Below are positions 53,729 through 64,000 of a stretch of DNA of 64,000 nucleotides, in pieces (positions within the stretch are counted from its first letter, which is position 1; each line of letters starts with the position of its first letter). Under the pieces are notes generated by a model that worked only from the letters and a program-made list of their open reading frames with translations, was not told where the DNA came from and did not search any database. Origin of the DNA: Cordylochernes scorpioides (taxonomy: Eukaryota; Arthropoda; Arachnida; Pseudoscorpiones; Chernetidae); the NCBI GenBank assembly GCA_030710605.1, contig CP092870.1, positions 12,419,408 to 12,483,407 of the forward strand. Reading direction: 5' to 3'. The position numbers and the translations under genes were made by a program.

Positions 53729-54095
53729 TAAACAAAACAAACTTAGTCAAAAAGGAACATATTTGGCATCACAGATTATTTTAAATTGATTTGTTTACCA
53801 ATTTCAACAACTCCCCCCTTTGGTGAGCAAATCAAAATTAGGTCCAAAAAGAAGTCCCATATTTACAAGCAGTCTCTGAATTCTGTCTCCCGGCAGCCTC
53901 TTGGTGAGAAGATCCGCTTCTTGAGCTTCTGAGTTTACGAAGAAGATCCTTAAATTTCCCTTTGAGACTTCATCTTTCACGAAGAAATATATTTCTGTTA
54001 ATGTGCTTGGTTCTACAATGATGAGTTGTTCCTTTAATCCAGTCTATTGATGATTTACTGTCTGTCTTCAGAACAAGTGGTATTTCAGCACATGA

Positions 54096-55790
54096 TTAAT
54101 GACCTATTTCAGAAAGAAAGTTCATAAACCATTTTAACTCTTTAGTGCCCTCACAGATAGCCATTAATTCCGCTTCGCATGTTAACAGGGCTACCAGTGG
54201 TTGTTTTTGAGATTTCCAACTAAGTAGTGAAGATCCTAATTTAGTTAAATATCCAGAAAAAAATGTTGAGTCTTTAGTTGAGGACCAACTAGCATCTGTA
54301 AAGACTTCAATTTTCCCTCTTATTCTGTCAAAGCATAACTTGTAGCTTTTTGTTCCCATCAAGTATTTATATATTGTTTTAAGTGCAGTAAGGTGAATGA
54401 CTTTGGGATCCTTGCTGTATTGGGAGAGTTGACTAACATAAAATGTTATATCGGGCCTTGTTCCCACTGATAAATACATCAAGGAACCTATCATTTCTTG
54501 GTAAAGTTTAGGGTCCACAGGAGAAGAATCTGGGTGATTATCCAGATCTTGATTAAGATCACCAGGGGTTTTTACTGGATTACATTCTTCAAGGTTAAAT
54601 TTCTTCAAAATCTTTTCTACATAGGCTTCTTGTGAAAGTTCGAAACAATTTTCTTTTTCCTCAATATTGATTCCAAGAAAAAATATAGGCTTTTCTTTTC
54701 GAACAATGACAATTTGCTTATCCAATTGCTTAACTATTCTGTTAATTATGGTACTATCCGATCCAATAATGAGAAAATCATTTACATAAATCCCAATTAT
54801 TAGAGTTTTCTCCTCTTCTCTCTTGAAGGATGTATGCACATGGTTCACTTTCTAAACATCTGAGTCCAATATCATTAAAAATTTGGTTAATTTTTCATTC
54901 CAGCATCTTCCGGATTGTGGTAAACCATATAAACTTCTGTTTAGTTTACACACTTTATTTTTCTGTCCTGCTTGAACAAATCCTTCAGGTTGTTCCAGGT
55001 ACACATCGTCTTTTAGTTCCGCATTGAGATAGGCAGTTTTAACATCATATTGTTCAATTTTCATGTTTTGTTGTGATGCAATGGCAATCAATGTTCTTAA
55101 AGAGTCCAGCTTCATCACAGGAGCAAAAGATTCTTCATAGTCAACGCCAGGTTTTTGATTATGCCCCATTGCAACAAATCTAGCCTTTCTTTTGTCAATG
55201 CTTCCATCTGGATTCATTTTTATATTAAAAATCCATTTTCCTTTTATCAGGTTTTCATTTTCTGGTTTGGGTACAAGGGTCCATACATTATGTGAAGTTA
55301 GGGAATGGAATTCCTCTTCCATTGCTTCTTTCCATTGGTCTGAAAATGGGGTGTTCATGGCTTCTCGATATGTTTTAGGTATGTTCATGGAAGTTGAAGA
55401 TAGTTCGGTTACATTGGCTGCGTTTCTTTCTTTTATTCTTTCAGATCGTCTTACACCACTTGCTCTCAGCCTTTCTTCCTGCTCTTGTAGATTGATGAGA
55501 TGCTTTGCCTGAATATCTTCATTAGTTCTTCCTGCAATACGTCCGGGTTTTCGGGGTAATCCAGATGATTCAGGTATTGGTTCAGGGTTGTCTGGAGTAT
55601 TTAGTTCTTCTGGAGTAGAGCCCATGGTATGTGTAATTTGAAAGAAATCTGATTCATGTTGTTCATCTCTATAGATAATATGATCTTGGACATGTTGGTC
55701 AAAACATTAGAAGTCAAGAGATCAGAGCCTTTTGAATTTTCATCAAATTTGACAGTTTGAACTTCGTGTATTTTTCCATCTTGTGGATCA
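54096..55790 (-). pseudogene. Copia RT-RNase H, frameshifted
   Basis: The RT part is open from 55625 to 54852 (NVWTLVPKPENENLIKGKWI, then YDVKTAYLNAELKDDVYLEQ with the first catalytic Asp, and YGLPQSGRCWNEKL). It shifts frame near 54880 and again before the second frame (54848-54096). The catalytic pair reads YVND in place of YVDD. The remainder carries MIGSLMYLSVGTRPDI and the RNase H region (EVFTDASWSS, then TCEAELMAICEGTKEL). Sequence upstream of 55625 links to the integrase part across the Helitron. Confidence 0.82.
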
Positions 55791-55792
55791 TA

Positions 55793-56180
55793 TTATATAT
55801 ACAGTTACGAGCGTCTTTCCGAATCAAGCGGTCATCCGTCAGCCGACTCTGTCACCGTTTGCTTTTATTGGTTGGCTCCCGTCACGCCACCTTTGCTCCC
55901 CCCCCCCCCCCCCCTGCCGGCGGCTCGCGCCCGTTGGCTGCCGGCGAGCACGTGACTTCCCTGTGCGCGCGCATGGCGGTCGGTAGGCTATTCTATATAC
56001 AGTTACGAGCGTCTTTCCTACGGAAGCCAACAGTACATAGGCAGATAAAGCACATAGGCTATAGTTATTAACTAATATATGCATTTATATAAGGCGCCAA
56101 TTTATAATTGTAACAAATAGTATTTGAATAAAAACATTCAATCGGGTAAAACACGGGCGTTGCCCGGGTCATTCGGCTAG
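55793..56180 (+). mobile_element. Helitron-like element inside Copia
   Basis: 3' end ACACGGGCGTTGCCCGGGT hairpin, CATTCGGCTAG, then T at 56181. The 5' end TTATATATACAGTTACGAGC follows A at 55792. Removing it joins Copia codons across an A/T junction without gain or loss of bases. A second copy of the 5' end lies at about 55993. Between them is a GC-rich, CpG-rich segment with a run of C (55895-55985). It lacks the tRNA-Gly block of other copies. Confidence 0.8.
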
Positions 56181-56181
56181 T

Positions 56182-57400
56182 ATTCTATAAGCTTTTCTTT
56201 GTCTGGAGTAACCGGTGAATATTCCTTTTCTTGCTCTAGAGTCAAATTTATTTCTTTGATTTTTAGGAATGTAATAGTAGGCAAGACTTCCAAAGATTTT
56301 TAAATGTGCTACTGATGGTTTGTGTCCAGTCCATTTCTTTATGGGAGTTTTCATGTTATCGTTCTTGGCCGGTGTGCAATTCTTCAAATAAGCGGCTGTT
56401 GCAATGGCTTCCGCCCAAAACTCAGTTGGTAACTTAACATCAAACAACATAGTTCTAGCCCAATCTAGAAGGGTGCGATTGGTTCGTTCTGCAATTCCGT
56501 TGCTTTGTGGTGAATATGGAACTGTTCTTTGATGGTGTATTCCTTCATTTCTGAAAATCTCATGAAATTTTTTATTTGCAAATTCGGTTCCGTTGTCCGA
56601 TCTAACATTTTTGATTTTAACATTAGTTTCATTTTCTCGATGATTTTTAAATTCTAAAAAAAAATCAAATGCATCCTCCTTTGATTTCAAGAAGTATACA
56701 AAGATACGTCTACTATACGAATCCACAATAACGTACAGGTATTTTGCACCACCCAGTGATTTGGTTGGCATAGGACCACATAGATCCATGTGTATAAGTT
56801 CTAATGGCCTTTCAGAATGATTATTCTCTATAGCTTTGAAAGGGTTTTGGGTTAGTTTACCAAGGATACATGGTTCACATTTCTCGAGATGTTGACAATC
56901 AAAATTAAGTCCTTTTACCATATTATTCTTCATCATTTTATCCAAATATTCTTCGTTCAAGTGTCCTAGTCTTCTATGCCACATTGTCTTGGCTGAACAT
57001 TTATCTTCTGCTTTTAAACAATTATCTTTAGTGCTTAACAAATTTCTAGGTAAAGTTTTAATTATAAACATTCTATCTTCCTCATTAGCCTCAGCTATCA
57101 AATCTCCTTTGCAGTTATAAATTTTAGCTATTCCTTTCTCAAAATATACTTTATTTCCATTATTAACCAGACATCTGACAGAAAGAAGATTAGATTTAAG
57201 TCTAGGCACATAGAGTACATCCTTAATAAAAATATCTTGCTTACCTTCACTTGTGCATGTAGACAATTTCACATCACCTTGTGCTTCAGCTTTTATGAAC
57301 CTTTCTTCTTCTGCAAGGTTAATTTCACTGTCAATAGGAACCTTGTTGATAAGCCAATCTTCTCTAGGAGACATGTGTGAAGTGCCCCCTGAATCAAGGT
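56182..57400 (-). pseudogene. Copia protease-integrase
   Basis: The frame is open from above ATG 57374; the aspartic protease motif LDSGGTSHM lies just upstream of that ATG in the same frame. It continues with the zinc-binding region (MWHRRLGHLNEEYLDKMMKN, CEPCILGK) and the integrase core: D in HMDLCGPM, D in VRSDNGTEF, E in NGIAERTNRT, then SVAHLKIFGSLAYYYIP. A one-base change near 57425 puts gag in another frame, and the Helitron cuts the 3' end. Confidence 0.82.
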
Positions 57401-58330
57401 TCCAAATGTGTGCATCCTCCTCTCAGGTAGATGTGAAGAAGAGTAGATTATTTCCGCTGAAGTAAACGCATGTTCAGTGTTAGCAGAACCATTCGCTACA
57501 TTAGCATGTTCCCTTGAGTTATTTTTCCAAGATGATGAAGACTTAGTTTGCATATTATTTTGTGGATATTTGCCTTTTGGTTTATTGAAGTTCGCTTTAT
57601 CTTGACGATGCCAACAGTTTCTTGACATGTGCCCAAATTTTCCGCATGTATGACATTTCCCTTCAAATTTGCATGTTATTTGTATCCCTCGGTCATTTCG
57701 AGCTTTAAAAGCTTTTTCATATTGACCTTCTTTAGGAAATCCCATTGAGTTTAGCCTCATTTCTTCCTCTTGAAGTGCCTGGAAAACTTCCTCGAGACTC
57801 GCAAATCGTTGTGGTCGTAAAACCGCTGCTATATTTTCAAACTTTGGCAACAAACCTCTCACTACATGATACACCATTTCCCTTGGTGAAATAGGCTGTC
57901 CCAAGTTAGCACTTCTGGATGCAATATTTCTGGCCCTTGTTATGTAGGCTTCAATGCCTTCATTATTTCTCATTTGAATATTTTTCAATTCAAGTCCAAT
58001 GTCGATTATTTTATCTTCAATATTTCCAGTATGGATACGCTTCAGTTCATCCCACACAGTTTTAGCATTTGTCTCTCCTATAAATATGCCAGCCTGCTCA
58101 GGTGACAAATTTACTATTATTATTCCAAACGCCTCATCATTTTTATCCTCCCATTCTTTGAAAAATTCTTCTTCCTTTGAATCTGCCATTCCACGGTTAG
58201 GCTTAGGCGATTCGATCACTTTTTTGAACAATTTTTTGCTTCTCAAAATTGCTGATATTTTAAGCGCCCATATGTGGTAAATTGAAGATGTCAGTGGCTC
58301 AATTCTATTCATCGAAAAATATTCTGCCAT
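57293..58330 (-). CDS. Copia gag
   Basis: ATG 58330; about 300 residues are gag: an N-terminal UBN2-type helical region (IYHIWALKISAILRSKKLFK, VWDELKRIHTG, MVYHVVRGLLPKF) and one CCHC knuckle (CHTCGKFGHMSRNC). After about residue 303 the sequence runs out of frame into the protease region because of the indel near 57425, so the last ~40 codons are not native. Gag forms the particle around the element RNA. Confidence 0.8.
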   Translation of the reverse strand: MAEYFSMNRIEPLTSSIYHIWALKISAILRSKKLFKKVIESPKPNRGMADSKEEEFFKEWEDKNDEAFGIIIVNLSPEQAGIFIGETNAKTVWDELKRIHTGNIEDKIIDIGLELKNIQMRNNEGIEAYITRARNIASRSANLGQPISPREMVYHVVRGLLPKFENIAAVLRPQRFASLEEVFQALQEEEMRLNSMGFPKEGQYEKAFKARNDRGIQITCKFEGKCHTCGKFGHMSRNCWHRQDKANFNKPKGKYPQNNMQTKSSSSWKNNSREHANVANGSANTEHAFTSAEIIYSSSHLPERRMHTFGTLIQGALHTCLLEKIGLSTRFLLTVKLTLQKKKGS

Positions 58331-58427
58331 TTTTAAAATATATATATAATCGTACTCAACCTTTCTTTAAAAAAATCGGCTGTTTTCTTCTGACGCAATA
58401 ACAATTAACCAGGCTTCTGCTACCAGT

Positions 58428-58586
58428 TGTTGTATTTTGAATTTTAATTTAACATAACTGCAGCTTATTAATTTAAACAAATTTATTATTCAAATACAAG
58501 GAGAGGTTAAACAAACTAATTAACTTAACAAATGTGTGTGTGAATAAAAAAGTTGAGCTTCTATATTCTAAGCTATTACTACAACA
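58428..58586 (-). repeat. Copia 5' LTR
   Basis: 159 bp, flanked on the internal side by the initiator tRNA-Met-type primer site. Confidence 0.85.
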
Positions 58587-58660
58587 TACACTTTTTTGTT
58601 TTTAATATATATGCACATAAGTATATATTGAAAATAGAGCAATCCATAAATAAATCTTTA

Positions 58661-58738
58661 TTTAAAAGGCATATATTGGATCAAAATATCATTTATTTTA
58701 CCAATATTTCCGTTGGCTGAACGCCAACCTTTTTCAAG
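58661..58738. mobile_element. Arm of the outer foldback family
   Basis: AAAAGGCATATATTGGATCA, TTTACCAATATTTCCGTTGG, CTGAACGCCAACCTTTTTCA. It stops where the 50-bp repeat array starts. Confidence 0.65.
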
Positions 58739-58955
58739 GATAACCGTTCCTCCTTCAGTACATTGGACCGTGTAGAGATACCAACATTGATACCCGTTCC
58801 TCCTACAGTACATTGGACCGTGTAGAAATGCCAACATTGATAGCCGTTCCTCCTACAGTACATTGGGCCGTGTAGAGATACCAACATTGATAGCCGTTCC
58901 TCCTACAGTACATTGGGCCGTGTAGAAATACCAACATTGATAACCGTTCCTCCTA
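58739..58955. repeat. 50-bp tandem repeat, about four copies
   Basis: Unit GATARCCGTTCCTCCTACAG, TACATTGGRCCGTGTAGARA, TACCAACATT. It begins exactly at the broken end of a foldback arm, so the array may have grown from the element's loop. Confidence 0.85.
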
Positions 58956-59362
58956 AAGACAAACTCCAACAGAAGATAACATGTTGGACAGGGATTAGGC
59001 CCACAATTACTTGTGTCAACTTTCCTCGATGGAAAGTAAACAATGGCCCTAACGATTGCTTGGAAATTCTAATTAGGCCTAACGAGTAGGAAGGTCTTCA
59101 GCTGTCGTCGCTTCTTTCGATGGCAGATGCCAGAGACAATCTACAATAGTTCTGACTAGTCATCTTTAGGCCCCAGACACCTGGGTTGAGAAGGCTTTGC
59201 GCAAATAACTAACACCAATAAATATGATAATTGCCGATCTCTCGGCTGTAGCATTGAACCCCTCAACTGACCTTGAAATGCCGTTGTACATACAGAAATC
59301 GCCAGTTCGGCGCATAAATTTTGGTTTGTTCTAAAATTGAAGAGTATAGAGAAGGTTGGATA
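58956..59362. other. No gene recognised
   Basis: Short frames only. Confidence 0.35.
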
Positions 59363-60201
59363 CAAAGCAATAACACGCCATCTATATATAGAAAATGAAA
59401 TCATTCAAGCATGAATGTTTTTTTATACACAAAAAAAATACTCCTACTACCCTTACTGTGATGATAAATATATTGGGAGGGCTCAACTCACATCAGTGGT
59501 GAACCCTTCCAGCGGTTTTGCGTATTAAATCTACTAGACCGCTTCCTAGAGTTCTAATACTGTATTCGACGAATCTGCTTATATATGCCTCACTGCCTAA
59601 CTGGCCTTTTTTTTTTAATTGTTTGCGGCGATGCATTGTTCGTTGCAAATATTTATATTTAATTTCACTGTTCTAAAAGCTTTTGGCAATAGTTTTCTTA
59701 AATACCATTTCTGAGATTCCACCCTTCAGTACAGCATATACACGGTAGGATCAAAAAGTTCCCGAACATTTAAAAAATAAAAAATAAAACAACTTTTGAA
59801 AAATGTAAAATCTATTTTACTGTAAATAACAAAGCCTAAACTATAATTTAATTTAGCAACTCCAGTAAACGCGCATGCGTAGTTTTCATTTTAGGCATAT
59901 TTTTGTTATAAGTATTTAGCTCGCGTCGGTTTCTGCAATGTCATCATTTGAGCAAAGGGCTAATATTAAATTTTGTGTAAAATATAAAAGGTCTTTCACA
60001 GAGACATTAGCATTAATGAATGAAGCTTATGAAGACGAAAAATTGTCGCGAACGCAATTTCTGGTATAAACGTTTTAAAGATGGCCGTAAGAGCATCGCA
60101 GATGATTCAAGGTCAGGTCGGCCAGGACGTCTACAACGGATCGCAATATTGGGCAGGTACGCGATTTAACTGTTGCTGATAGAAAAATTACTATTGATAA
60201 A

Positions 60202-60403
60202 TGTTAGGATTTTACAAGTTGTTTTATCATAGATTTATATATTTATATTTGACCAGATGACCGGACGACTTTACATGTATATATTTGGTTTTAATGATGT
60301 AAATTGGTTAGTCATGATAGGTAATTAAAAGTGTTGATTTTCTGAGAGGTGTAGTGTTTTACTCTGCTCGATTGGTAGACTAGGAAAGAATTGGTTCCTA
60401 ACA
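60202..60403 (+). repeat. 5' LTR of the minisatellite element
   Basis: 202 bp, TGTTAGGATTTTAC...GGTTCCTAACA, with an 8-bp terminal inverted repeat. Confidence 0.88.
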
Positions 60404-60429
60404 GGTTATGGGCCCAGCACGCTTCCACT

Positions 60430-60944
60430 GCGCCGAAGAAAGTAATTAGTTTAGCCAAAGAAGGTCAAGAAGAAAAAGCTGAAGTTTAAGCTAAAGAAGA
60501 AACAGCTGAAGTTAAAGCTGAAGGGAAAGCCAAAGAAGAAAAGTTTGTTAGGCTAACTAAGATAGAGAATAGAATTTGATTATAAGAAATTTGAGTGATT
60601 TAAAGACTGAACTTTGTGCAACGAAGAAGAAAAGCTTTGAGTTATAATTTTTTGTCAGATTTGCATAACTAGAAAAGCTAAGAAGGTAAAGAAGAAAAAG
60701 CTGAAGTTAAAGCTAAGAAAGTAAAGAAGTGAAGCTAAAGTTTGAAAAGGTAGAGTTTAAAGAAGTGAAGGTAAAGTGTGAAGAAGTAGTGTTTGAGGAG
60801 GTGAAGATAGGGTTTGAAGAAGTAGTGTTTGAAGAAGTGATGGTGAGGTTTGAATGAGAATAAGTAGAAAGTTTAAAGAAGAAGAAGAAGAAAATATTTG
60901 AGTTATAATTTTTTGTCAGATTTGCATAACTAGAAAAATCAATA
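60430..60944 (+). other. Purine-rich leader region of the LTR element
   Basis: Repeated AAAGAAGAAAAAGCTGAAGT-type words suggest a decayed Lys/Glu/Ala-repeat coding segment, but frames are short. ATTTTTTGTCAGATTTGCAT with AACTAGAAAA occurs twice (about 60647 and 60909), marking an internal duplication. Confidence 0.5.
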
Positions 60945-62033
60945 GCTGTAGATGGTTGATGAAGGTTATGCCTACAGCTGGTTGGAGATAGCTATAGATG
61001 TTTGAAGAAGGTTATGCCTATAGCTGGTTGGAGATAGCTATAGATGTTTGATGAAGGTTATGACTACAGCTGGTTGGAGATAGCTATAGATGTTTGAAGA
61101 AGGTTATTCGTACAGCTGGTTGGAGATAGCTGTAGATGTTTGAAGAAGGTTATGCCTATAGCTGGTTGGAGATAGCTATAGATGTTTGATGAAGGTTATG
61201 ACTACAGCTGGTTGGAGATAGCTATAGATGTTTGATGAAGGTTATGCCTACAGCTGGTTGGAGATAGCTATAGATGTTTGAAGAAGGTTATGCCTATAGC
61301 TGGTTGGAGATAGCTATAGATGTTTGAAGAAGGTTATGCCTATAGCTGGTTGGAGATAGCTATAGATGTTTGATGAAGGTTATGACTACAGCTGGTTGGA
61401 GATAGCTATAGATGTTTGAAGAAGGTTATTCGTATAGCTGGTTGGAGATAGCTGTAGATGGTTGAAGAAGGTTATGCCTACAGCTGGTTGGAGATAGCTG
61501 TAGATGTTTGAAGAAGGTTATGCCTATAGCTGGTTGGAGATAGCTATAGATGTTTGATGAAGGTTATGACTACAGCTGGTTGGAGATAGCTATAGATGTT
61601 TGAAGAAGGTTATGCCTATAGCTGGTTGGAGATAGCTATAGATGTTTGATGAAGGTTATGCCTACAGCTGGTTGGAGATAGCTATAGATGTTTGAAGAAG
61701 GTTATGCCTATAGCTGGTTGGAGATAGCTATAGATGTTTGAAGAAGGTTATGCCTATAGCTGGTTGGAGATAGCTATAGATGTTTGATGAAGGTTATGCC
61801 TACAGCTGGTTGGAGATGGCTATAGATGGTTGAAGAAGGTTATTCCTATAGCTGGTTGGAGATAGCTGTAGATGGTTGATGAAGGTTATGCCTACAGCTG
61901 GTTGGAGATAGCTGTAGATGGTTGATTAAGGTTATGCCTACAGCTGGTTGGAGATGGCTATAGATGGTTGAAGAAGGTTATTCCTATAGCTGGTTGGAGA
62001 TGGCTATAGATGGTTGAAGAAGGTTATTCCTAT
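60945..62033 (+). repeat. 46-bp minisatellite inside the LTR element
   Basis: About 24 units of GCTGGTTGGAGATAGCTATA, GATGTTTGAAGAAGGTTATG, CCTATA with TATA/TGTA, GATGAAGG/GAAGAAGG and CCTATA/ACTACA variants. Variant order repeats, indicating multi-unit duplications. Confidence 0.9.
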
Positions 62034-62590
62034 AGCCGATTGGAGAATACCACGACCGATGGGAGAATACCACGGCCGATGGGAGAACATCACGACCGAT
62101 GGGAGAATACCACGGCCGATGGGAGAACATCACGACCGATGGGAGAATACCATGGCCGATGGGAGAATACCACAGCCGATGGGAGTATACCACGACCGAT
62201 GGGAGAATACCACGGCCGATGGGAGAACATCACGACCGATGGGAGAATACCATGGCCGATGGGAGAATACCACAGCCGATGGGAGAACATCACGACCGAT
62301 GGGAGAATACCATGGCCGATGGAAGAATACCACAGCCGATGGGAGAACATCACGACCAATGGGAGAATACCATGGCCGATGGGAGAATACCACAGCCGAT
62401 GGGAGAATACCACGACCGATGGGAGAATACCATGGCCGATGGGACAGTGCCACAGCCGATGGGAGAACATCACGACCGATAGGAGAATACCACGACCGAT
62501 GGGAGAATACCACGGCCGATGGGAGAATACCACAGCCGATGGGAGAATACCACGACCGATGGGAGAATACCACGGCCGATGGGAGAATAC
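62034..62590 (+). repeat. 20-bp minisatellite inside the LTR element
   Basis: About 28 units of CGATGGGAGAATACCACGGC with GAACATCAC, CATGGC and CACAGC variants. Higher-order blocks of 40-120 bases recur. The first unit grows directly out of the last 46-bp unit (CTATAGCCGATTGGAG). Open frames across it reflect few stops in the unit, not a protein. Confidence 0.9.
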
Positions 62591-62789
62591 GAAGAACTGA
62601 GGAGAGAAGACGAAGAGGAAGGCCAGAATGAAAATATAATCCCAAGGGGGTCTTCAAGAGTTGCGGCTTGGCGGAGGGAGTGTTGCAGATATTCTAACTG
62701 GGGGAATTGGAGGAATTAAACTGACCGGGATCTTGGCCACTATAGGCCTCCGATGAGGGTATGAAAACAACTTTAAAATGGGGGGGCAT

Positions 62790-62991
62790 TGTTAGGATTT
62801 TACAAGTTGTTTTATCATAGATTTATATATTTATATTTGACCAGATGACCGGACGACTTTACATGTATATATTTGGTTTTAATGATGTAAATTGGTTAGT
62901 CATGATAGGTAATTAAAAGTGTTGATTTTCTGAGAGGTGTAGTGTTTTACTCTGCTCGATTGGTAGACTAGGAAAGAATTGGTTCCTAACA
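62790..62991 (+). repeat. 3' LTR of the minisatellite element
   Basis: 202 bp, identical by eye to 60202-60403. Confidence 0.88.
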
Positions 62992-64000
62992 ATAAAATAT
63001 CAGAAATACTTGGAATTTCGTATGGTAGTTGCCAAAAAATTATTGGTGAACATTTAAACATGAAAAAACTGTGGTTATTTTGTCCCACGAAATTTAACAG
63101 ATCAAAAAAGAGAAACCAGATTATCAATTTGCAAAGATTTAATTGAAACTGAAAATAATGATTCTGATTTTTTTTAAACAATAATAACTGGTGATGAAAC
63201 TTGGTGCTTTCTTTATGATCCACAAACCAAAAAACAACCACTCGAATGGCACACACCAAGTTCTCCTAGGAAGAAGAAAGTTTGTCTTGACAAGTCCAAA
63301 GGATATGTAATGTTCGTAGTGTTTTTAGATTATGAAGGACTTGTCTATTATGAATTTATTAAAGAGGTGGTTACTATTAATAAACAGGCATACAAAGAAA
63401 TACTTGTGCGCCTTCGTGATGCGATAACAAGAAAAGAAACCATCTCTTTAAATTAAAACAGTGGAAATTGCTACATGATAATGCCCCTGCTCATAGAGCC
63501 ATTATTGTTCAAGGCTATTTAGCCAAACACTCTGTATCTGTCTTGCCGCATCCTCCTTACTCTCCTGCTATCGCCCCATGTGATTTCTTCATCTTTCCAA
63601 AACTTAAAATGACGTTTAAAAGGAGGCACTTTTCATCGTCACAGAAGTAATTGAAAATACGACGGGGTGGAGCTAAACAAGCTTAGAAAAATTGACTTTG
63701 AACTAGCATTTCCACAGCTTTTTTCACGCTGGAAAAAATGTGTAGATAACCAAGGCTCCTATTTTGAAAAATTTGATGCTAAAATTAATATACTATGAAT
63801 GAATAATTAATTTTTAAAAGTTCGGAAACTTTTTGATCTTACCTTGTAAAAACAGAATGATCCAATACAGTGTAGTAGAACTCCAATAAGCGGTCTGGTA
63901 GATTAAATTGGTGAAACCGCTGGAAGGGTTCACCCTTGTTGAGCCAAGCCCTCCCAATATATTTTCATCTCAGTAAGGGCAGTAGAAGTATGTTTTATGT

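Larger units (their letters stand above)
53578..58586 (-). mobile_element. Copia-type LTR retrotransposon, degenerate, with Helitron insertion
   Basis: LTRs at 53578-53728 (151 bp) and 58428-58586 (159 bp), TGTTGTA...TACAACA on the plus strand; the right one has an extra GTGTGTGTG stretch. On the minus strand the primer site ACTGGTAGCAGAAGCC fits initiator tRNA-Met. Order gag, protease, integrase, RT, RNase H is the Copia order. The target duplication is not evident. Frameshifts, a YVDD change and the Helitron make it inactive. Confidence 0.88.
60202..62991 (+). mobile_element. Non-coding LTR retrotransposon with a minisatellite interior
   Basis: 2,790 bp with 202-bp LTRs (60202-60403, 62790-62991) identical by eye, ends TGTTAGGA...TCCTAACA, and ATAAA target duplications (60197-60201, 62992-62996). 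The primer site GGTTATGGGCCCAGCACGC right after the 5' LTR resembles the internal initiator tRNA-Met site used by Drosophila copia (from memory). The purine tract TGGGGGGGCA precedes the 3' LTR. The interior has no gag or pol: a GAAGAAAAAGC-rich region, a 46-bp array and a 20-bp array. This is a large non-autonomous (LARD/TRIM-like) element. Confidence 0.88.
59938..63651 (+). pseudogene. Mariner transposase, broken
   Basis: ATG 59938 opens the N-terminal domain (MSSFEQRANIKFCVKYKRSF). The frame is lost after SRTQF and continues as RFKDGR, DDSRSGRPG in other frames up to the LTR insertion at 60201. It resumes at 62997 (ISEILGISYGSCQKIIGEH), with TGDETW near 63190 (first Asp), DKSKG, HDNAPAHRA (63472) and PPYSPAIAPCDFF (third Asp). 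Several indels prevent a continuous product. Compared with the 49-kb copy, the two carry different lesions. Confidence 0.8.
59741..63846 (+). mobile_element. Mariner containing a non-coding LTR element
   Basis: Ends CACGGTAGGATCAAAAAGTT and AACTTTTTGATCTTACCTTG, flanked by TA (59739-59740, 63847-63848). Outside the LTR insertion it aligns to the mariner at 49130-53569. Confidence 0.85.
59363..64000. mobile_element. Mutator-like foldback containing a mariner; runs off the window
   Basis: Left arm and centre (AAGCAATAACACGCCATCTA, GGGAGGGCTC, GAACCCTTCCAGCGGTTTTG, GAGATTCCACCCTTCAG) lead to CAGCATATA at 59740. The right arm resumes at 63849 (AAAACAGAATGATCCAATAC, GCGGTCTGGTAGATTAAATT, GAGCCAAGCCCTCCC) and continues past the window end. 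The mariner inserted at TATA in the centre. Confidence 0.8.

Noticed and set aside
53572-58592. Target duplication for the Copia element
   Set aside because: Flanks TATATG and TACACT do not match well enough to claim one.
62010-62657. Several 120-200-aa ORFs on both strands
   Set aside because: Artefacts of the 20-bp array; no frame is favoured.

Overview
This window looks like repeat-dense intergenic and peri-genic DNA from an invertebrate animal, probably an arthropod. The evidence is an AT-rich background, a BEL/Pao retrotransposon, several mariner transposons, Copia and Gypsy elements, Helitron-like elements, tRNA-derived SINEs and U6 snRNA pseudocopies. I cannot fix the species. Only one stretch looks like a host gene: an intronless, GC-rich, proline/serine-rich ORF on the minus strand (38546-41119). 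Its sequence carries a SILK motif and an RVxF-type motif, the usual pair of PP1 phosphatase docking sites.

Layout. 0-12 kb holds MITEs, SINE pieces, U6 copies, three Helitron-like elements that carry a tRNA-Gly(GCC)-like sequence, and a 60-bp minisatellite. 13.1-19.7 kb is a Mutator-like foldback element (10-bp target duplication) containing a complete BEL/Pao insertion (340-bp LTRs, 5-bp target duplication) with a coding lesion. 20.6-21.9 kb is a 48-bp minisatellite. 22-24.5 kb is an old mariner split by a foldback and a tandem pair, followed by a 98-bp repeat array. 24.7-33 kb is foldbacks, SINEs and MITEs, including a foldback inside a foldback. 33-38 kb is mostly unexplained unique DNA. 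38.5-41.8 kb holds the host ORF and, abutting its 5' side, a 37-bp satellite that resembles the 5' stem-loop of U6 snRNA. 42.5-49 kb is more Mutator-like, SINE and foldback copies.

49.1-53.6 kb is a mariner containing a Gypsy element whose pol lacks reverse transcriptase and RNase H. 53.6-58.6 kb is a degenerate Copia element interrupted by a Helitron-like element. 59.4-64 kb is a three-level nest: a Mutator-like foldback holds a mariner, which holds a 2.8-kb LTR element with Copia-type primer site, no coding capacity, and an interior made mostly of 46-bp and 20-bp minisatellites.

A common thread is that the three youngest LTR insertions (BEL, Gypsy and the minisatellite element) have LTR pairs identical by eye and clean 5-bp target duplications, yet each is defective. 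This suggests recent mobilisation of defective copies using enzymes from elsewhere in the genome. Identity and homology calls were made by eye and from memory of families. No database search was possible.
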